Origin: Saccharospirillum sp039982735
Lineage (GTDB): Bacteria; Pseudomonadota; Gammaproteobacteria; Pseudomonadales; Natronospirillaceae
Direction: 5' to 3'
Assembly (NCBI RefSeq): GCF_039982735.1
Contig: NZ_JBDWXV010000008.1
Span: 1-64,000 of the forward strand
Length of the DNA stretch: 64,000 nucleotides
Within the stretch, counting starts at the first letter, position 1; the number at the start of each line of letters is the position of its first letter. The notes under the pieces are model-generated. The model was not told the DNA's origin and searched no databases. It worked only from the letters and a program-made list of their open reading frames with translations. Made by a program: the position numbers and the translations under genes. Positions 25,826 to 34,285 of this stretch are shown piece after piece.

Positions 25826-26557
25826 ATGACAATACGCAGGATAGACCGGCTCTGCCAGTTGCTGAACCAGCAATTGCTGGACGGCGACCTGAAACCGGGA
25901 GACAAGCTGCCCTCGGAGCGCCAGCTGGCACTGCGCTTTGAAACCAGCCGGCCACTGGTGCGTGAAGCGCTGCAGCAGCTTAAAGGGCTGGGCATTATCG
26001 AAAGTCGCCAGGGTGGCGGCACCTATGTATGCCAGAACTACGCTGAACCGGCCGGTTCGCCTCTGTCATCCCTGCTCGGCCAACGTCAGGATCCGGTGCG
26101 GTTGAACGCCGAATTACTGGAATACCGCATCACCATTGAGGCGCGATGCGCGGCGCTGGCGGCCGAACGCGCCACCGTAGACGACCTGCAACGCCTTGAC
26201 CTGGCCTACCAGCATTTGCGCAAAGCACACCAGCAACGGGATCTCGACGCTGAAGCCCAGGCCGATGCCCGGTTTCATCTGGCCATTGCCGCTGCCAGCC
26301 ACAACCGCGTTTTTCTGCAGACTCTGCAGGGTCTCTTTGGCTTGCTCAAGAATAACGTCATCACCAACATAGGCGGGCTCAGCAGTCACCCTGATATCCG
26401 GGCACGCCTGATGGGACAGCATGCCCGCCTGTTTGAGGCAATCTACCAGCGAAAGCCCGAAGCTGCGCAGGCGGCCATTGAAGAACACCTGACTTATGTC
26501 AGCGAATTTTCAGACCAGCTCAACCGTGAGCGCCAGCGTCTGAGAGGCTCTGGCTAG
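25826..26557 (+). CDS. GntR-family regulator, FadR/LldR subfamily
   Basis: Transcription factor of 243 aa. N-terminal winged helix with LKPGDKLPSERQLALRFETSRPLVREALQQL (about 20-52) and the wing IIESRQGGGTYV; C-terminal all-helical FCD domain (about 80-230) with DARFHLAIAAASHN, whose Asp and His positions fit a metal/ligand site. The reading frame is open from 25076, but that part is antisense to the flavoprotein gene; ATG 25826 starts the conserved protein. It probably represses the divergent dehydrogenase gene in response to lactate; this is inferred from context. Its last 38 bp overlap convergent elaA. Confidence 0.9.
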   Translation: MTIRRIDRLCQLLNQQLLDGDLKPGDKLPSERQLALRFETSRPLVREALQQLKGLGIIESRQGGGTYVCQNYAEPAGSPLSSLLGQRQDPVRLNAELLEYRITIEARCAALAAERATVDDLQRLDLAYQHLRKAHQQRDLDAEAQADARFHLAIAAASHNRVFLQTLQGLFGLLKNNVITNIGGLSSHPDIRARLMGQHARLFEAIYQRKPEAAQAAIEEHLTYVSEFSDQLNRERQRLRGSG

Positions 26558-27026
26558 GCGGACGCTGCATCCATTGATGCTCGATGTCATCCTCGAGGTA
26601 CCGATCCCCAACCGGCCCGAAGCCAAAGGATTGATAGAATGGAACAAGGTGCGCCTGAGCACCCAGAGCCAGGCCAGAACCGGGAAACAGTCTGGTCATG
26701 GCAGTGACGGCTTCGCGCATCAGCTCCCGGCCCAGCCCCTGACCGCGGGCATTGGCACGGGTAACCACCCGGCCAATCGCTGGCCAGTCACCTGCAACAC
26801 CAGGTGGCAGCAACCGGGCAACGGCCACCAACTGACCGGCCCGGTAGCCGAGCAGGTGCCAGGCCAGGTCATCCAGACCGTCGGCATCCTGATACGGGCA
26901 ATTCTGCTCCACCACAAAAACAGCGGCACGCAGTGCCAGCACATCATACAGGGTGCGCGTATCGAGCTGCTCAAACGCCAGGCATTGCCAGGTACAGTCC
27001 TGACTGGTTATCGGCTCGTGAATCAC
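26520..27026 (-). CDS. elaA: GNAT N-acetyltransferase, ElaA family
   Basis: 168-aa acetyltransferase of the ElaA group; substrate unknown. Family features are RAAVFVVEQNCPYQDADGLDDLAWHLLG near residue 32-60 and the acetyl-CoA-binding loop GRVVTRANARGQGLGRELM (about 87-105). It begins with GTG overlapping the riboflavin synthase stop (GTGA), so the two genes are coupled, and its 3' end overlaps the regulator gene on the other strand. Confidence 0.9.
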   Translation of the reverse strand: MIHEPITSQDCTWQCLAFEQLDTRTLYDVLALRAAVFVVEQNCPYQDADGLDDLAWHLLGYRAGQLVAVARLLPPGVAGDWPAIGRVVTRANARGQGLGRELMREAVTAMTRLFPGSGLALGAQAHLVPFYQSFGFGPVGDRYLEDDIEHQWMQRPPSQSLSDAGAHG

Positions 27027-27634
27027 AGCTGCCCCGCCGCTTTCATCCGGCCCAGGGTGTCGACAATGGCCTGGGTATGGGCGTCGAACTCCACATTGAC
27101 CCGGTCGCCGACTCCGGCGTCGCCAAAGGTAGTCACCGCCAGCGTCTCGGGAATCAGAAACACATTAAACCGGTCATCGCGGACTTCGCCGATGGTCAGA
27201 CTGCAGCCGTTCAAGCCCACATAACCCTTGGGGAAGAGGTAGCGCCGTTGTTCGGCGTCAATGCCAAACCAGAGGATGCAGTTATTCTCGGGGCGTTCAA
27301 TATCCAGGATCGGAACCGTGTGGTGCACATGTCCCGACATGACATGGCCACCGATGTCATCGCCAAAACGCGCCGCGCGCTCAACATTAACCAGATCGCC
27401 ATCACTCAGGTCTGCCAGGTTGGTGACCCTCAGTGTCTCCATCATCACATCAAAATAGGCGCGCTCACCCTGTTGACGGGTAACAGTAAGACAGGCACCG
27501 TTCAGCGCAATACTGGCGCCAATGACCAGACCTTCGGTTTGCCTGGCCGTCAGCGGTACCGACAGGGTCCATAACTGGGGCAAACGAGCTTCAACAGTCA
27601 CCGGCGCCCGGTTTTGCACAATTCCTGAAAACAT
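27023..27634 (-). CDS. ribE: Riboflavin synthase, alpha chain
   Basis: Catalyses dismutation of two 6,7-dimethyl-8-ribityllumazine molecules to riboflavin. Two lumazine-binding repeats: MFSGIVQNRAPV to about residue 95, with LNGACLTV and IGGHVMSGHV, and a second with YVGLNGCSLTIGEV. At 203 aa it resembles the stand-alone E. coli enzyme and not the rib-operon enzyme. ATG 27634 (MFSGIV) is the family start; the frame is open further to 27694 without conservation. Other rib genes and an FMN riboswitch are not present here. Confidence 0.95.
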   Translation of the reverse strand: MFSGIVQNRAPVTVEARLPQLWTLSVPLTARQTEGLVIGASIALNGACLTVTRQQGERAYFDVMMETLRVTNLADLSDGDLVNVERAARFGDDIGGHVMSGHVHHTVPILDIERPENNCILWFGIDAEQRRYLFPKGYVGLNGCSLTIGEVRDDRFNVFLIPETLAVTTFGDAGVGDRVNVEFDAHTQAIVDTLGRMKAAGQL

Positions 27635-27705
27635 GAGATTCCTCGGGGGTACGAAACAGTGGCCTGTTTTAAGGCTTTCGTACCCCAAAGGCAAGGGAGA
27701 GCGGG

Positions 27706-28509
27706 CTAATTAGCCGCGTAAAAGGGGCGTTGGTCGTATTCGGTCAGCTCGTTGTGGGTGATCATTTCCGTCAGCTCGCGAATATACTCTTCACCACGAA
27801 TGGAATAGCCCTCCAGCCCCCAGACCAGCATCAGGGAGGAGGCTGGTTCACCGAGATAGCGCAGCTCAGAGCGAATATTGCGCATATCACGGTAAGGCGG
27901 GTGGGTATTCACGTTCTGAAAATAGGATGCGACCGATTCGGCTACGTCTGCGAACAGCTTCACTTCATAGCGCTCCCCTTCCGGTCGACCCGCCGGCACC
28001 AGGCCACAGCCTTCGGCAAAGCACCACTGCCCGAACAGATTATTACCCTCAACGGCAAACCGGCTGGTGCCCCAGGCGCTTTCATTTGCTGCCTGAGCCA
28101 ATACCAGTGAGGCCGGAATAACATCGACGCGGTTGAGCATCAGTTCGAAGTAGGCATCGCTGCCGGGCGTTTCCTCTACTTCGTAGTCACGCCCCAGCCG
28201 GGCCAGATAGGATGTCTGCCATGGCGCTGCCGTTTGTCCCTGAGCCAGATCAGTCTGCATCTGCAACAACCAGATGCGTTCCGCCACAATGCGCTGATTG
28301 ACGCGCTGGATGATGGGGTTCAAAAAATCAAAAAACACCTGTTTTTTGGTCGCAACGTCATCAATACTTGCCATGTCAGGCAAGTCTGAATCGACCGATT
28401 CCAGTTGTCCGGGCGCTTCCGCCCACACCAGAGCTATCGGCATAACCAATAGCAGTAAAGTCGCGACCCAAATCCCTGGATTCCACATAATTGTTTCCGT
28501 CGTTTTCAT
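27706..28509 (-). CDS. Bax-like glucosaminidase-domain protein
   Basis: 267-aa exported protein with a signal peptide (hydrophobic core about residues 13-29, ending VWAEA). The body has the glucosaminidase/lysozyme-like fold of E. coli Bax: VILAQAANESAWGTSRFAVEGNNLFGQW, with the catalytic Glu in ANESAWG, and VASYFQNVNTHPPYRDMR. It probably acts on peptidoglycan. The start may be ATG 28509 or 28488; neither has a strong ribosome-binding site. Confidence 0.88.
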   Translation of the reverse strand: MKTTETIMWNPGIWVATLLLLVMPIALVWAEAPGQLESVDSDLPDMASIDDVATKKQVFFDFLNPIIQRVNQRIVAERIWLLQMQTDLAQGQTAAPWQTSYLARLGRDYEVEETPGSDAYFELMLNRVDVIPASLVLAQAANESAWGTSRFAVEGNNLFGQWCFAEGCGLVPAGRPEGERYEVKLFADVAESVASYFQNVNTHPPYRDMRNIRSELRYLGEPASSLMLVWGLEGYSIRGEEYIRELTEMITHNELTEYDQRPFYAAN

Positions 28510-28685
28510 GCCGTTAATGAATTTACAAGCCGCGTGAGTATAGAGTGACCTGTACGATAATCAACCAACACTCACTCAGGTCGCATGGGGTTCGAGATAG
28601 CTTGTCGTATCGGATCACTTGACTTTCCCGCTGCAGGAAGGTCTAAACACTGTCAGAAAGGCTAATCAGGAAAGAGTAATCCACG

Positions 28686-29888
28686 ATGAACAAACCAAGC
28701 CCAGCCCTCTGGACTCTGATCGCCATGCAGGCGCTGTCGATGTGTGCGCCGCCCATGGTCATTCTGATCGGCGGCCTGATCGGCACCCAACTCGCCCCCA
28801 ATCCGCAACTGGCTACCCTGCCCTTGTCGATACTGGTCATAACCACTGCTTTCAGTACCTTCCCAACCGCCATGATCATGCAACACCTGGGTCGGAAGAA
28901 GGGCTTTCTCATCGGTAACCTGGTCTCGCTGGCGTCTTGCGGCATTGCCATTGTGGCCATTTATGCTCAGAGCTTTGTACTGTTACTGGTAGCGACCGGC
29001 GGCCTCGGCTTCAATATGGCGTTTGTTAACCAGTTTCGCTTTGCCGCCATGGAACGGGTGGCGCCTGAACACCAGGGGCAAGCTGTTTCCTGGCTGCTGC
29101 TTGGCGGCATATTTGCTGCTCTGGTAGGCCCCGAACTCGGTGCCCTGGGAGAATCGCTGCTGGGTGTCCCCTACGCCGGTGCCTTCCTGTTGCTGGCAGG
29201 CGTGTTGCTAGGGGTCACCGTTTTAGTGGTGTTTGCCTACCGGGACCTGCCCTACCAGGCACCTGTTAAACAATCGGTCGGTCGGCCCTGGGGTTCCTTG
29301 CTGCAGCAGCCGGTTCTCTGGCTGGCCCTGCTGGCCGGAGCGATATCCTACAGCGTAATGACGCTGGTAATGACGGCGGCACCGCTGAGCATGCACGATA
29401 TGGATCAGCACAGTCTGCAGGCCACCAAAACTGCCATCCAGGCACATATTCTTGCTATGTTCCTGCCGTCTCTGGCGACCAGTTGGCTGATCCGGCGTTT
29501 TGGACCGGAGCGTTTACTGATACTTGGGCTGTCTATTTACGCCCTGATGATCATTGCCGGCCTCAGCGGGCATGGCGTCAGTCATTACACCATCAGCCTG
29601 ATATTGCTGGGCGTGGGTTGGAACTTCCTGTTTGTCTCAGGCACCACGCTGCTGCCCAGAGCTTATCAGGACTCGGAGAGGTTCAGGGTTCAGGCGGTGA
29701 ATGAATTTCTGGTCTTTGGCGCCCAGGCACTGGCAACACTCGGGGCAGGCTGGTTGCTGTTCCGGTTTAGCTGGGAAACATTGCTGTATGCCACGGCGCC
29801 GGCTCTGGTGGTATTGTCAGTCACTCTACTCTGGCACAAGCTCAGTCTGAAGACTGCACAAGACAGCGCCCGGGCTGACTCGGTTTAA
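28686..29888 (+). CDS. Major facilitator superfamily transporter
   Basis: 400-aa integral membrane protein with about 12 hydrophobic segments and the MFS loop 2-3 signature in QHLGRKKGFLIGN. The substrate cannot be inferred. Its ribosome-binding region GGAAAG precedes ATG 28686. It stands alone between divergent bax and a terminator; the 176-bp gap to bax must contain both promoters. Confidence 0.85.
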   Translation: MNKPSPALWTLIAMQALSMCAPPMVILIGGLIGTQLAPNPQLATLPLSILVITTAFSTFPTAMIMQHLGRKKGFLIGNLVSLASCGIAIVAIYAQSFVLLLVATGGLGFNMAFVNQFRFAAMERVAPEHQGQAVSWLLLGGIFAALVGPELGALGESLLGVPYAGAFLLLAGVLLGVTVLVVFAYRDLPYQAPVKQSVGRPWGSLLQQPVLWLALLAGAISYSVMTLVMTAAPLSMHDMDQHSLQATKTAIQAHILAMFLPSLATSWLIRRFGPERLLILGLSIYALMIIAGLSGHGVSHYTISLILLGVGWNFLFVSGTTLLPRAYQDSERFRVQAVNEFLVFGAQALATLGAGWLLFRFSWETLLYATAPALVVLSVTLLWHKLSLKTAQDSARADSV

Positions 29889-29950
29889 CGAGGCCCGGGC
29901 CTTTAGCAACAGAGGTCTTTAATAGCGCTGCGTCAGAACGACACAGGCGT

Positions 29951-29976
29951 GAGGCCCGCTCCCGGGGCCTCTGTTT
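29951..29976 (+). terminator. Rho-independent terminator downstream of the MFS gene
   Basis: GAGGCCC (29951-29957) pairs with GGGCCTC (29965-29971), followed by TGTTTTC. A second palindrome, AGGCCCGGGCCT, lies closer to the stop codon at about 29891-29902. Confidence 0.6.
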
Positions 29977-29997
29977 TCAGCAAGACAGCATCGGGCG

Positions 29998-30120
29998 TTA
30001 CCGCCGGCGACGGGTCTCGTCCTCTTTCACCCGGATAGGTTCCGGCTTTACTGCCGTACCCTGGCTGTATACCCGCCAGGCAACAGCCCCCAGCAACATC
30101 GTCAACAACAGTACGGTCAT
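29998..30120 (-). CDS. Possible 40-aa small membrane protein
   Basis: ATG 30120 to TAA 29998 encodes 40 residues: a hydrophobic start MTVLLLTMLLGAVAW able to span or anchor in the membrane, then a charged tail ending DETRRRR. GAGG lies about 8 nt upstream. The 385-bp gap between the MFS gene and the DUF1820 gene holds otherwise only a terminator. I do not recognise a family; conservation is needed to call it real. Confidence 0.45.
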   Translation of the reverse strand: MTVLLLTMLLGAVAWRVYSQGTAVKPEPIRVKEDETRRRR

Positions 30121-30273
30121 CGTTTAACCCTCAGAACGGGTGCATTTGCCAACCCCGGTTGGCCCTATCACCATGGGTGATCAACTGAAGTATAGCCTTA
30201 TTGGTCCCGGCGGCCAGTCAAAACCCATGTCGTTGTCGTGTAAATGCCGTCAGATTCACAGCAAGCGTGCCTT

Positions 30274-30600
30274 CTAACTGCGTTTTGATGGGCCCGATGC
30301 CGGAAATGCGATGACCGGCCCGCCTTTGCTATCGCTTATTTTGGCAACACCTTCCTGCTCAACCTCGTCAATACGGGTAATGGAATGCATCGGAATAAAG
30401 CTGCGCTTTACACCACTGAATTCTTTCTTCAGCCGCTCTTCTCCCGGATCCACCAGCAACTGGCTGCGCTCGCCAAAAATCAGTTCCTCGATCTCGATAA
30501 AGCCATACAAGTCACTTTGATAGACCTGTTCACAATACACTTCGTACACTTTGTCCTGATTAATAAAGGACACTCTGTAAATGGCCTTGGGTTGTTTCAT
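30274..30600 (-). CDS. DUF1820 family protein
   Basis: 108-aa conserved protein without known function, found beside miaB in pseudomonads and relatives. Its body (IYRVSFINQDKVYEVYCEQVYQSDLYGFIEIEEL, then VDPGEERLKKEFSGVKRSFIPMHSITRIDEV) is typical of the family. No signal or membrane segment. It is divergent from miaB across a 244-bp gap. Confidence 0.85.
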   Translation of the reverse strand: MKQPKAIYRVSFINQDKVYEVYCEQVYQSDLYGFIEIEELIFGERSQLLVDPGEERLKKEFSGVKRSFIPMHSITRIDEVEQEGVAKISDSKGGPVIAFPASGPSKRS

Positions 30601-30756
30601 TGCCGGGTAACGTCCTGACTGATGCTTAGGGTTCTCAGCAGCGGAACACCAGTGCCCGCTGCCTCATTCATCCCAGCAATATGGGCTCCGCAGAGGTCTT
30701 ATTCAATAGCCAGGGGCACTGCGCCTCAATCTGCCTGAATTCTGTGCACCGGATGG

Positions 30757-30785
30757 TTGGGTCGGCGCCCGGTTATGCGTATAAT
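30757..30785 (+). promoter_or_regulatory. Candidate sigma-70 promoter for miaB
   Basis: TTGGGT (30757-30762), 17-bp spacer and a perfect TATAAT (30780-30785), about 60 bp before the miaB ATG. The -35 box is imperfect; the -10 is ideal. Confidence 0.55.
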
Positions 30786-30844
30786 CTGCGCCCCTTTTGA
30801 GTGTCGGCCTCGCCGACGCTCCTGTTCACCAAAACTGCAGGCTC

Positions 30845-32209
30845 ATGACCAAAAAACTCTTTATCAAAACGCACGGCTGCCAGATGAACGAATACGATTC
30901 ATCGCGCATGGCCGACCTGCTGGGCGACAGCCACGGTTATACCCTGACCGACAACGCCGATGAGGCCGACGTGCTGCTGCTGAACACCTGTTCCATCCGT
31001 GAAAAAGCACAGGACAAGGTGTTCCATCAGCTGGGTCGCTGGAAAAAGCTGAAAGCCAAAAATCCTGACCTGAAGATCGGGGTTGGCGGCTGCGTAGCCT
31101 CTCAGGAAGGCCAGGCGATCTCTGACCGAGCGCCTTACGTTGATATGATTTTTGGTCCCCAGACCTTGCATCGTCTGCCGCAAATGCTCGATGCATCCTC
31201 AGGGCAGGTTGCCAATGCCGCCGGCAACCGAATTGCCATGGTCGACGTGACCTTTCCGGAAATCGAGAAATTCGACCACTTACCCGCCCCGAAAAGCGAC
31301 GGTGTAACGGCCTTTGTTTCCGTGATGGAAGGCTGCTCAAAATACTGCACCTTCTGCGTTGTGCCTTATACAAGAGGCGAGGAAGTCAGCCGCCCGTTCG
31401 ATGACGTCATCACCGAAGTCGTCCAACTGGCGGAACAAGGCGTGCGGGAAATCAACTTTCTGGGCCAGAACGTCAATGCCTACCGCGGCCCGCGCCACGA
31501 CGGCGGCGAAGCCGACCTGGCCGAGCTGATCACCCTGGCTGCCCGCATTGACGGCATCGACCGCATTCGCTTCACCACCAGCCACCCGGTCGAGTTCACC
31601 GATTCGCTGGTAGACGCCTACCTCGACGTACCGGAACTGGTCAGCCACCTGCATCTGCCCGTACAAAGCGGTTCAGACCCGATATTGAGCGCAATGAAGC
31701 GCGGTCACACTGCAGCGGAATACATCGAAAAGATGGAACGCATCCGCGCCAATCGCCCGGACATCAGCTTTTCGTCTGACTTCATCATCGGCTTCCCGGG
31801 CGAAACCGAAGCCGACTTCGAAGCCACTATGAACCTGATTCAGACCATCGGCTTCGACCACAGCTTCAGCTTCGTATACAGCCCCCGCCCGGGCACCCCG
31901 GCGGCCAATCTGGATGACACCACGCCTGAGGCCATCAAAAAGCAACGTCTGGCCATTCTGCAAGACAGAATCATCCAGCAGGCGGCCCAGATCAGCCGCC
32001 GCATGGTCGGCAGCACCCAAACCATACTGGTCAGCGAGCGCTCCAAGCGCAACCCGGCCGAGCTACAGGGCCGCACAGAAAACAACCGACCAACCTTCTT
32101 TGAACATAGTGACGACGAATTGATCGGAAAGTTCGTACAGGTCCGTATTACCGAGGCCTTCGCCAACAGCCTGCGCGGTGAGGTCATCAATACTGACCTT
32201 GCCTATTAG
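30845..32209 (+). CDS. miaB: tRNA-2-methylthio-N6-dimethylallyladenosine synthase
   Basis: Radical-SAM methylthiotransferase that adds the 2-methylthio group to i6A37 in tRNAs reading U-initial codons. 454 aa. N-terminal UPF0004 domain with KTHGCQMNEYDS, LLLNTCSIREKA and GVGGCVASQEG (three cluster Cys), radical-SAM motif GCSKYCTFCVVPYTRG, and a C-terminal TRAM domain. Start ATG 30845 (MTKKLFIKTHGC); the frame is open 48 nt further upstream. Two large palindromes lie between this gene and phoH. Confidence 0.98.
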   Translation: MTKKLFIKTHGCQMNEYDSSRMADLLGDSHGYTLTDNADEADVLLLNTCSIREKAQDKVFHQLGRWKKLKAKNPDLKIGVGGCVASQEGQAISDRAPYVDMIFGPQTLHRLPQMLDASSGQVANAAGNRIAMVDVTFPEIEKFDHLPAPKSDGVTAFVSVMEGCSKYCTFCVVPYTRGEEVSRPFDDVITEVVQLAEQGVREINFLGQNVNAYRGPRHDGGEADLAELITLAARIDGIDRIRFTTSHPVEFTDSLVDAYLDVPELVSHLHLPVQSGSDPILSAMKRGHTAAEYIEKMERIRANRPDISFSSDFIIGFPGETEADFEATMNLIQTIGFDHSFSFVYSPRPGTPAANLDDTTPEAIKKQRLAILQDRIIQQAAQISRRMVGSTQTILVSERSKRNPAELQGRTENNRPTFFEHSDDELIGKFVQVRITEAFANSLRGEVINTDLAY

Positions 32210-32254
32210 GGTTCGGTGGTTGAACCGGGGGTTGAGCCTAACTCGCGGCATGAG

Positions 32255-32372
32255 TCCGTGTCGGGCACCGGGTTGGCCTATCAGGGGTCGGCGTGGACCC
32301 ATCCATGGGGCCTAGACCGCAGCATCCTTGCTGCGAACTTCCCCTGATAGGCCAACCCGGCACCCAACACTT
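32255..32372 (-). repeat. Long palindromic repeat, copy 1 (minus orientation)
   Basis: Perfect 20-bp arms at 32268-32287 and 32341-32360, extended outward with mismatches, enclose a 53-nt core (32288-32340). Read on the minus strand the core has hairpin 1 (CGCAGCA/TGCTGCG), a TCTAGG centre and hairpin 2 (CCCAT GG ATGGG). The arms differ from those of every other copy but are fully self-complementary. It lies after the miaB stop and is paired head to head with copy 2. Confidence 0.9.
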
Positions 32373-32434
32373 ACCCTGTGGTAATTGTCATTTTGTACGG
32401 AATACTATGTAGAGTTGTAAGAGTACGCACAGTA

Positions 32435-32553
32435 CGAGTGGCGGTTGCCGGTGGTGCCTCTGCGGGGGAGTCCGCAGCAGGGATGCTGCGGCCTAGGCTC
32501 CACGGACGGATTCACGCCGACCCCGCAGAGGCACCACCGGCGGCCGACACGGA
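32435..32553 (+). repeat. Long palindromic repeat, copy 2 (plus orientation)
   Basis: Perfect 21-bp arms at 32447-32467 and 32521-32541, weaker pairing further out, and a 53-nt core (32468-32520): AGTC, hairpin 1 (CCGCAGCA/TGCTGCGG), CCTAGG, a weakened hairpin 2, then TTCACGCCGA. Same core as copy 1 in reverse orientation. The rest of the miaB-phoH gap (32210-32702) holds a short hairpin after the miaB stop and the palindrome TTGCAGTGCAA at 32671-32681. Confidence 0.9.
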
Positions 32554-32702
32554 TTCCGGCACAAAGGTGAAATTAACGAATACAACGGTGGCTGGGTAAC
32601 AATTAGTTACCACGGTAATCGACTTTTTGACATGGCAGGGATGCGGCGTATTCTTAGCCTATTCTGCTGATTGCAGTGCAACGTGAGAGGAACCAGAACA
32701 CT

Positions 32703-33710
32703 TTGACTACCCCGTCTAATCTTGAGGCTGCAACAGCAGCGTCCGATCTGCGGCACTTTGAGCTGCAACCCGATAATCCCCAGCGACTGGCCAGCCTGTG
32801 CGGCCTGGCCAACGACAACCTCCGCCAGATTGAAGATCGCCTGGACATTCGCGTCAATAATCGTGGCAATCGCTTTGAACTGGCCGGTGACGGTGGCAGC
32901 GTTGCGGCGGCCGAAGACATTATCAAACGGCTGTATCGGGAGACCAAGGGTGGCAAAGATTTACTGCCCGATACGGTGAACCTCTATTTGCAGCAATCCG
33001 AGGTCGAAACCCTGAGTGAGCAGGAAGGGGCACAGCTGCATGAGCACAAACTCTACGTGCTGCACACGCCCAAATCCGTGGTCAAACCTCGTGGGCCCAA
33101 TCAGCGGGCCTATGTGCACAGCGTGCTGACCCACGATATCAACTTTGGCGTTGGCCCGGCGGGTACCGGCAAGACCTTCTTGGCCGTCGCATGCGCCGTG
33201 CAGGCGCTGCAGAAAGACCAGGTCAAACGCATTATTCTGGTCCGGCCTGCGGTGGAAGCGGGAGAAAAGCTGGGCTTTTTGCCCGGAGATCTTAGCCAGA
33301 AAGTCGACCCCTACCTGCGCCCGCTGTACGATGCACTCTACGAGATGCTCGGCCTGGAAAAAGTCGATCGCCTGATTGAACGCAATGTAATTGAAGTGGC
33401 GCCTTTGGCCTACATGCGTGGTCGAACGCTGAGCAATGCGTTCATTATTCTTGACGAAAGCCAGAACACCACCAAGGAACAGATGAAAATGTTCCTGACC
33501 CGCATCGGCTTTGGGTCCACCGCAGTCATCAATGGCGACCCGACCCAGGTCGACCTGCCCCGGGGCAACCAGTCTGGCCTCGCCCATGCCCTTAAAGTCC
33601 TTGATGGTGTCAGCGATATCAGCGTGACCCGCTTTGGCTCCAAAGACATTGTGCGTCACCCGCTGGTACAGCGCATTGTCGATGCCTATGACGCGCACGG
33701 AGACAGCTGA
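32703..33710 (+). CDS. ybeZ: PhoH-family ATPase (YbeZ)
   Basis: P-loop ATPase partner of YbeY, implicated in RNA metabolism. About 335 aa. Walker A GPAGTGKTFLA near residue 155, Walker B IILDESQNTTKEQ near 250, and the N-terminal KH-like region with IEDRLDIRVNNRGNRFELAG. The start is uncertain: TTG 32703 fits the family N terminus and has GAGAGG 12 nt upstream, while GTG 32676 gives a longer form. Unusually, about 490 bp with two palindromes separate it from miaB. Confidence 0.93.
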   Translation: MTTPSNLEAATAASDLRHFELQPDNPQRLASLCGLANDNLRQIEDRLDIRVNNRGNRFELAGDGGSVAAAEDIIKRLYRETKGGKDLLPDTVNLYLQQSEVETLSEQEGAQLHEHKLYVLHTPKSVVKPRGPNQRAYVHSVLTHDINFGVGPAGTGKTFLAVACAVQALQKDQVKRIILVRPAVEAGEKLGFLPGDLSQKVDPYLRPLYDALYEMLGLEKVDRLIERNVIEVAPLAYMRGRTLSNAFIILDESQNTTKEQMKMFLTRIGFGSTAVINGDPTQVDLPRGNQSGLAHALKVLDGVSDISVTRFGSKDIVRHPLVQRIVDAYDAHGDS

Positions 33711-33718
33711 CCGCCGCC

Positions 33719-34240
33719 ATGAACGCTAACCCGGCTTTAGCGGCCGTCGTCGACCTGGATCTCCAGGTCGCATCCGACGCTGCAGACCTGCCCGCTTTCG
33801 ATGACCTGCTACTCTGGGTCGCCACGGCTCTCAAAGGCGAACAAGACGCCGCCAGTCTGACTATTCGCCTGGTTGATGACCCGGAAAGCCAGCAGCTCAA
33901 CCGTGACTACCGGGGCAAGGATGCACCTACCAATGTACTGTCGTTCCCGTTTGAACTGCCCCCGGGCATAGACGACCCCGAGGTTAAGGCCCTGCTCGGA
34001 GACCTGATCATATGCGCACCCGTGGTGGCCCGCGAGGCGGCCGAACAGGGCAAGCCTGTTGCCCATCACTGGGCGCACATTGTGGTCCATGGTACCTTGC
34101 ATTTACTGGGGTACGACCACATTGACCCGGCTGAAGCCGAGATCATGGAATCACTGGAGCGCCGCATTCTCGCGACGATCGACATCCCCGACCCTTACTG
34201 GCTTGAGAACCACTTGCCGACCGGCACCCCCCCCCTATAA
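33719..34240 (+). CDS. ybeY: Endoribonuclease / rRNA maturation factor YbeY
   Basis: Zinc-dependent RNase needed for 16S rRNA 3'-end maturation and ribosome quality control. 173 aa. The zinc-binding motif HGTLHLLGYDH is intact, preceded by LNRDYRGKDAPTNVLSFPF. The gene starts 8 bp after ybeZ. The product is slightly longer than in E. coli (155 aa). Confidence 0.96.
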   Translation: MNANPALAAVVDLDLQVASDAADLPAFDDLLLWVATALKGEQDAASLTIRLVDDPESQQLNRDYRGKDAPTNVLSFPFELPPGIDDPEVKALLGDLIICAPVVAREAAEQGKPVAHHWAHIVVHGTLHLLGYDHIDPAEAEIMESLERRILATIDIPDPYWLENHLPTGTPPL

Positions 34241-34285
34241 TGGGCGGACTGACCCGGGAAACATTTGCAGAGGACACGCACTAGC

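Noticed and set aside
27700..27716. Palindrome GGCTAATTAGCC at the bax stop as an operator
   Set aside because: It overlaps the stop codon between co-oriented genes and has no promoter context; likely incidental.
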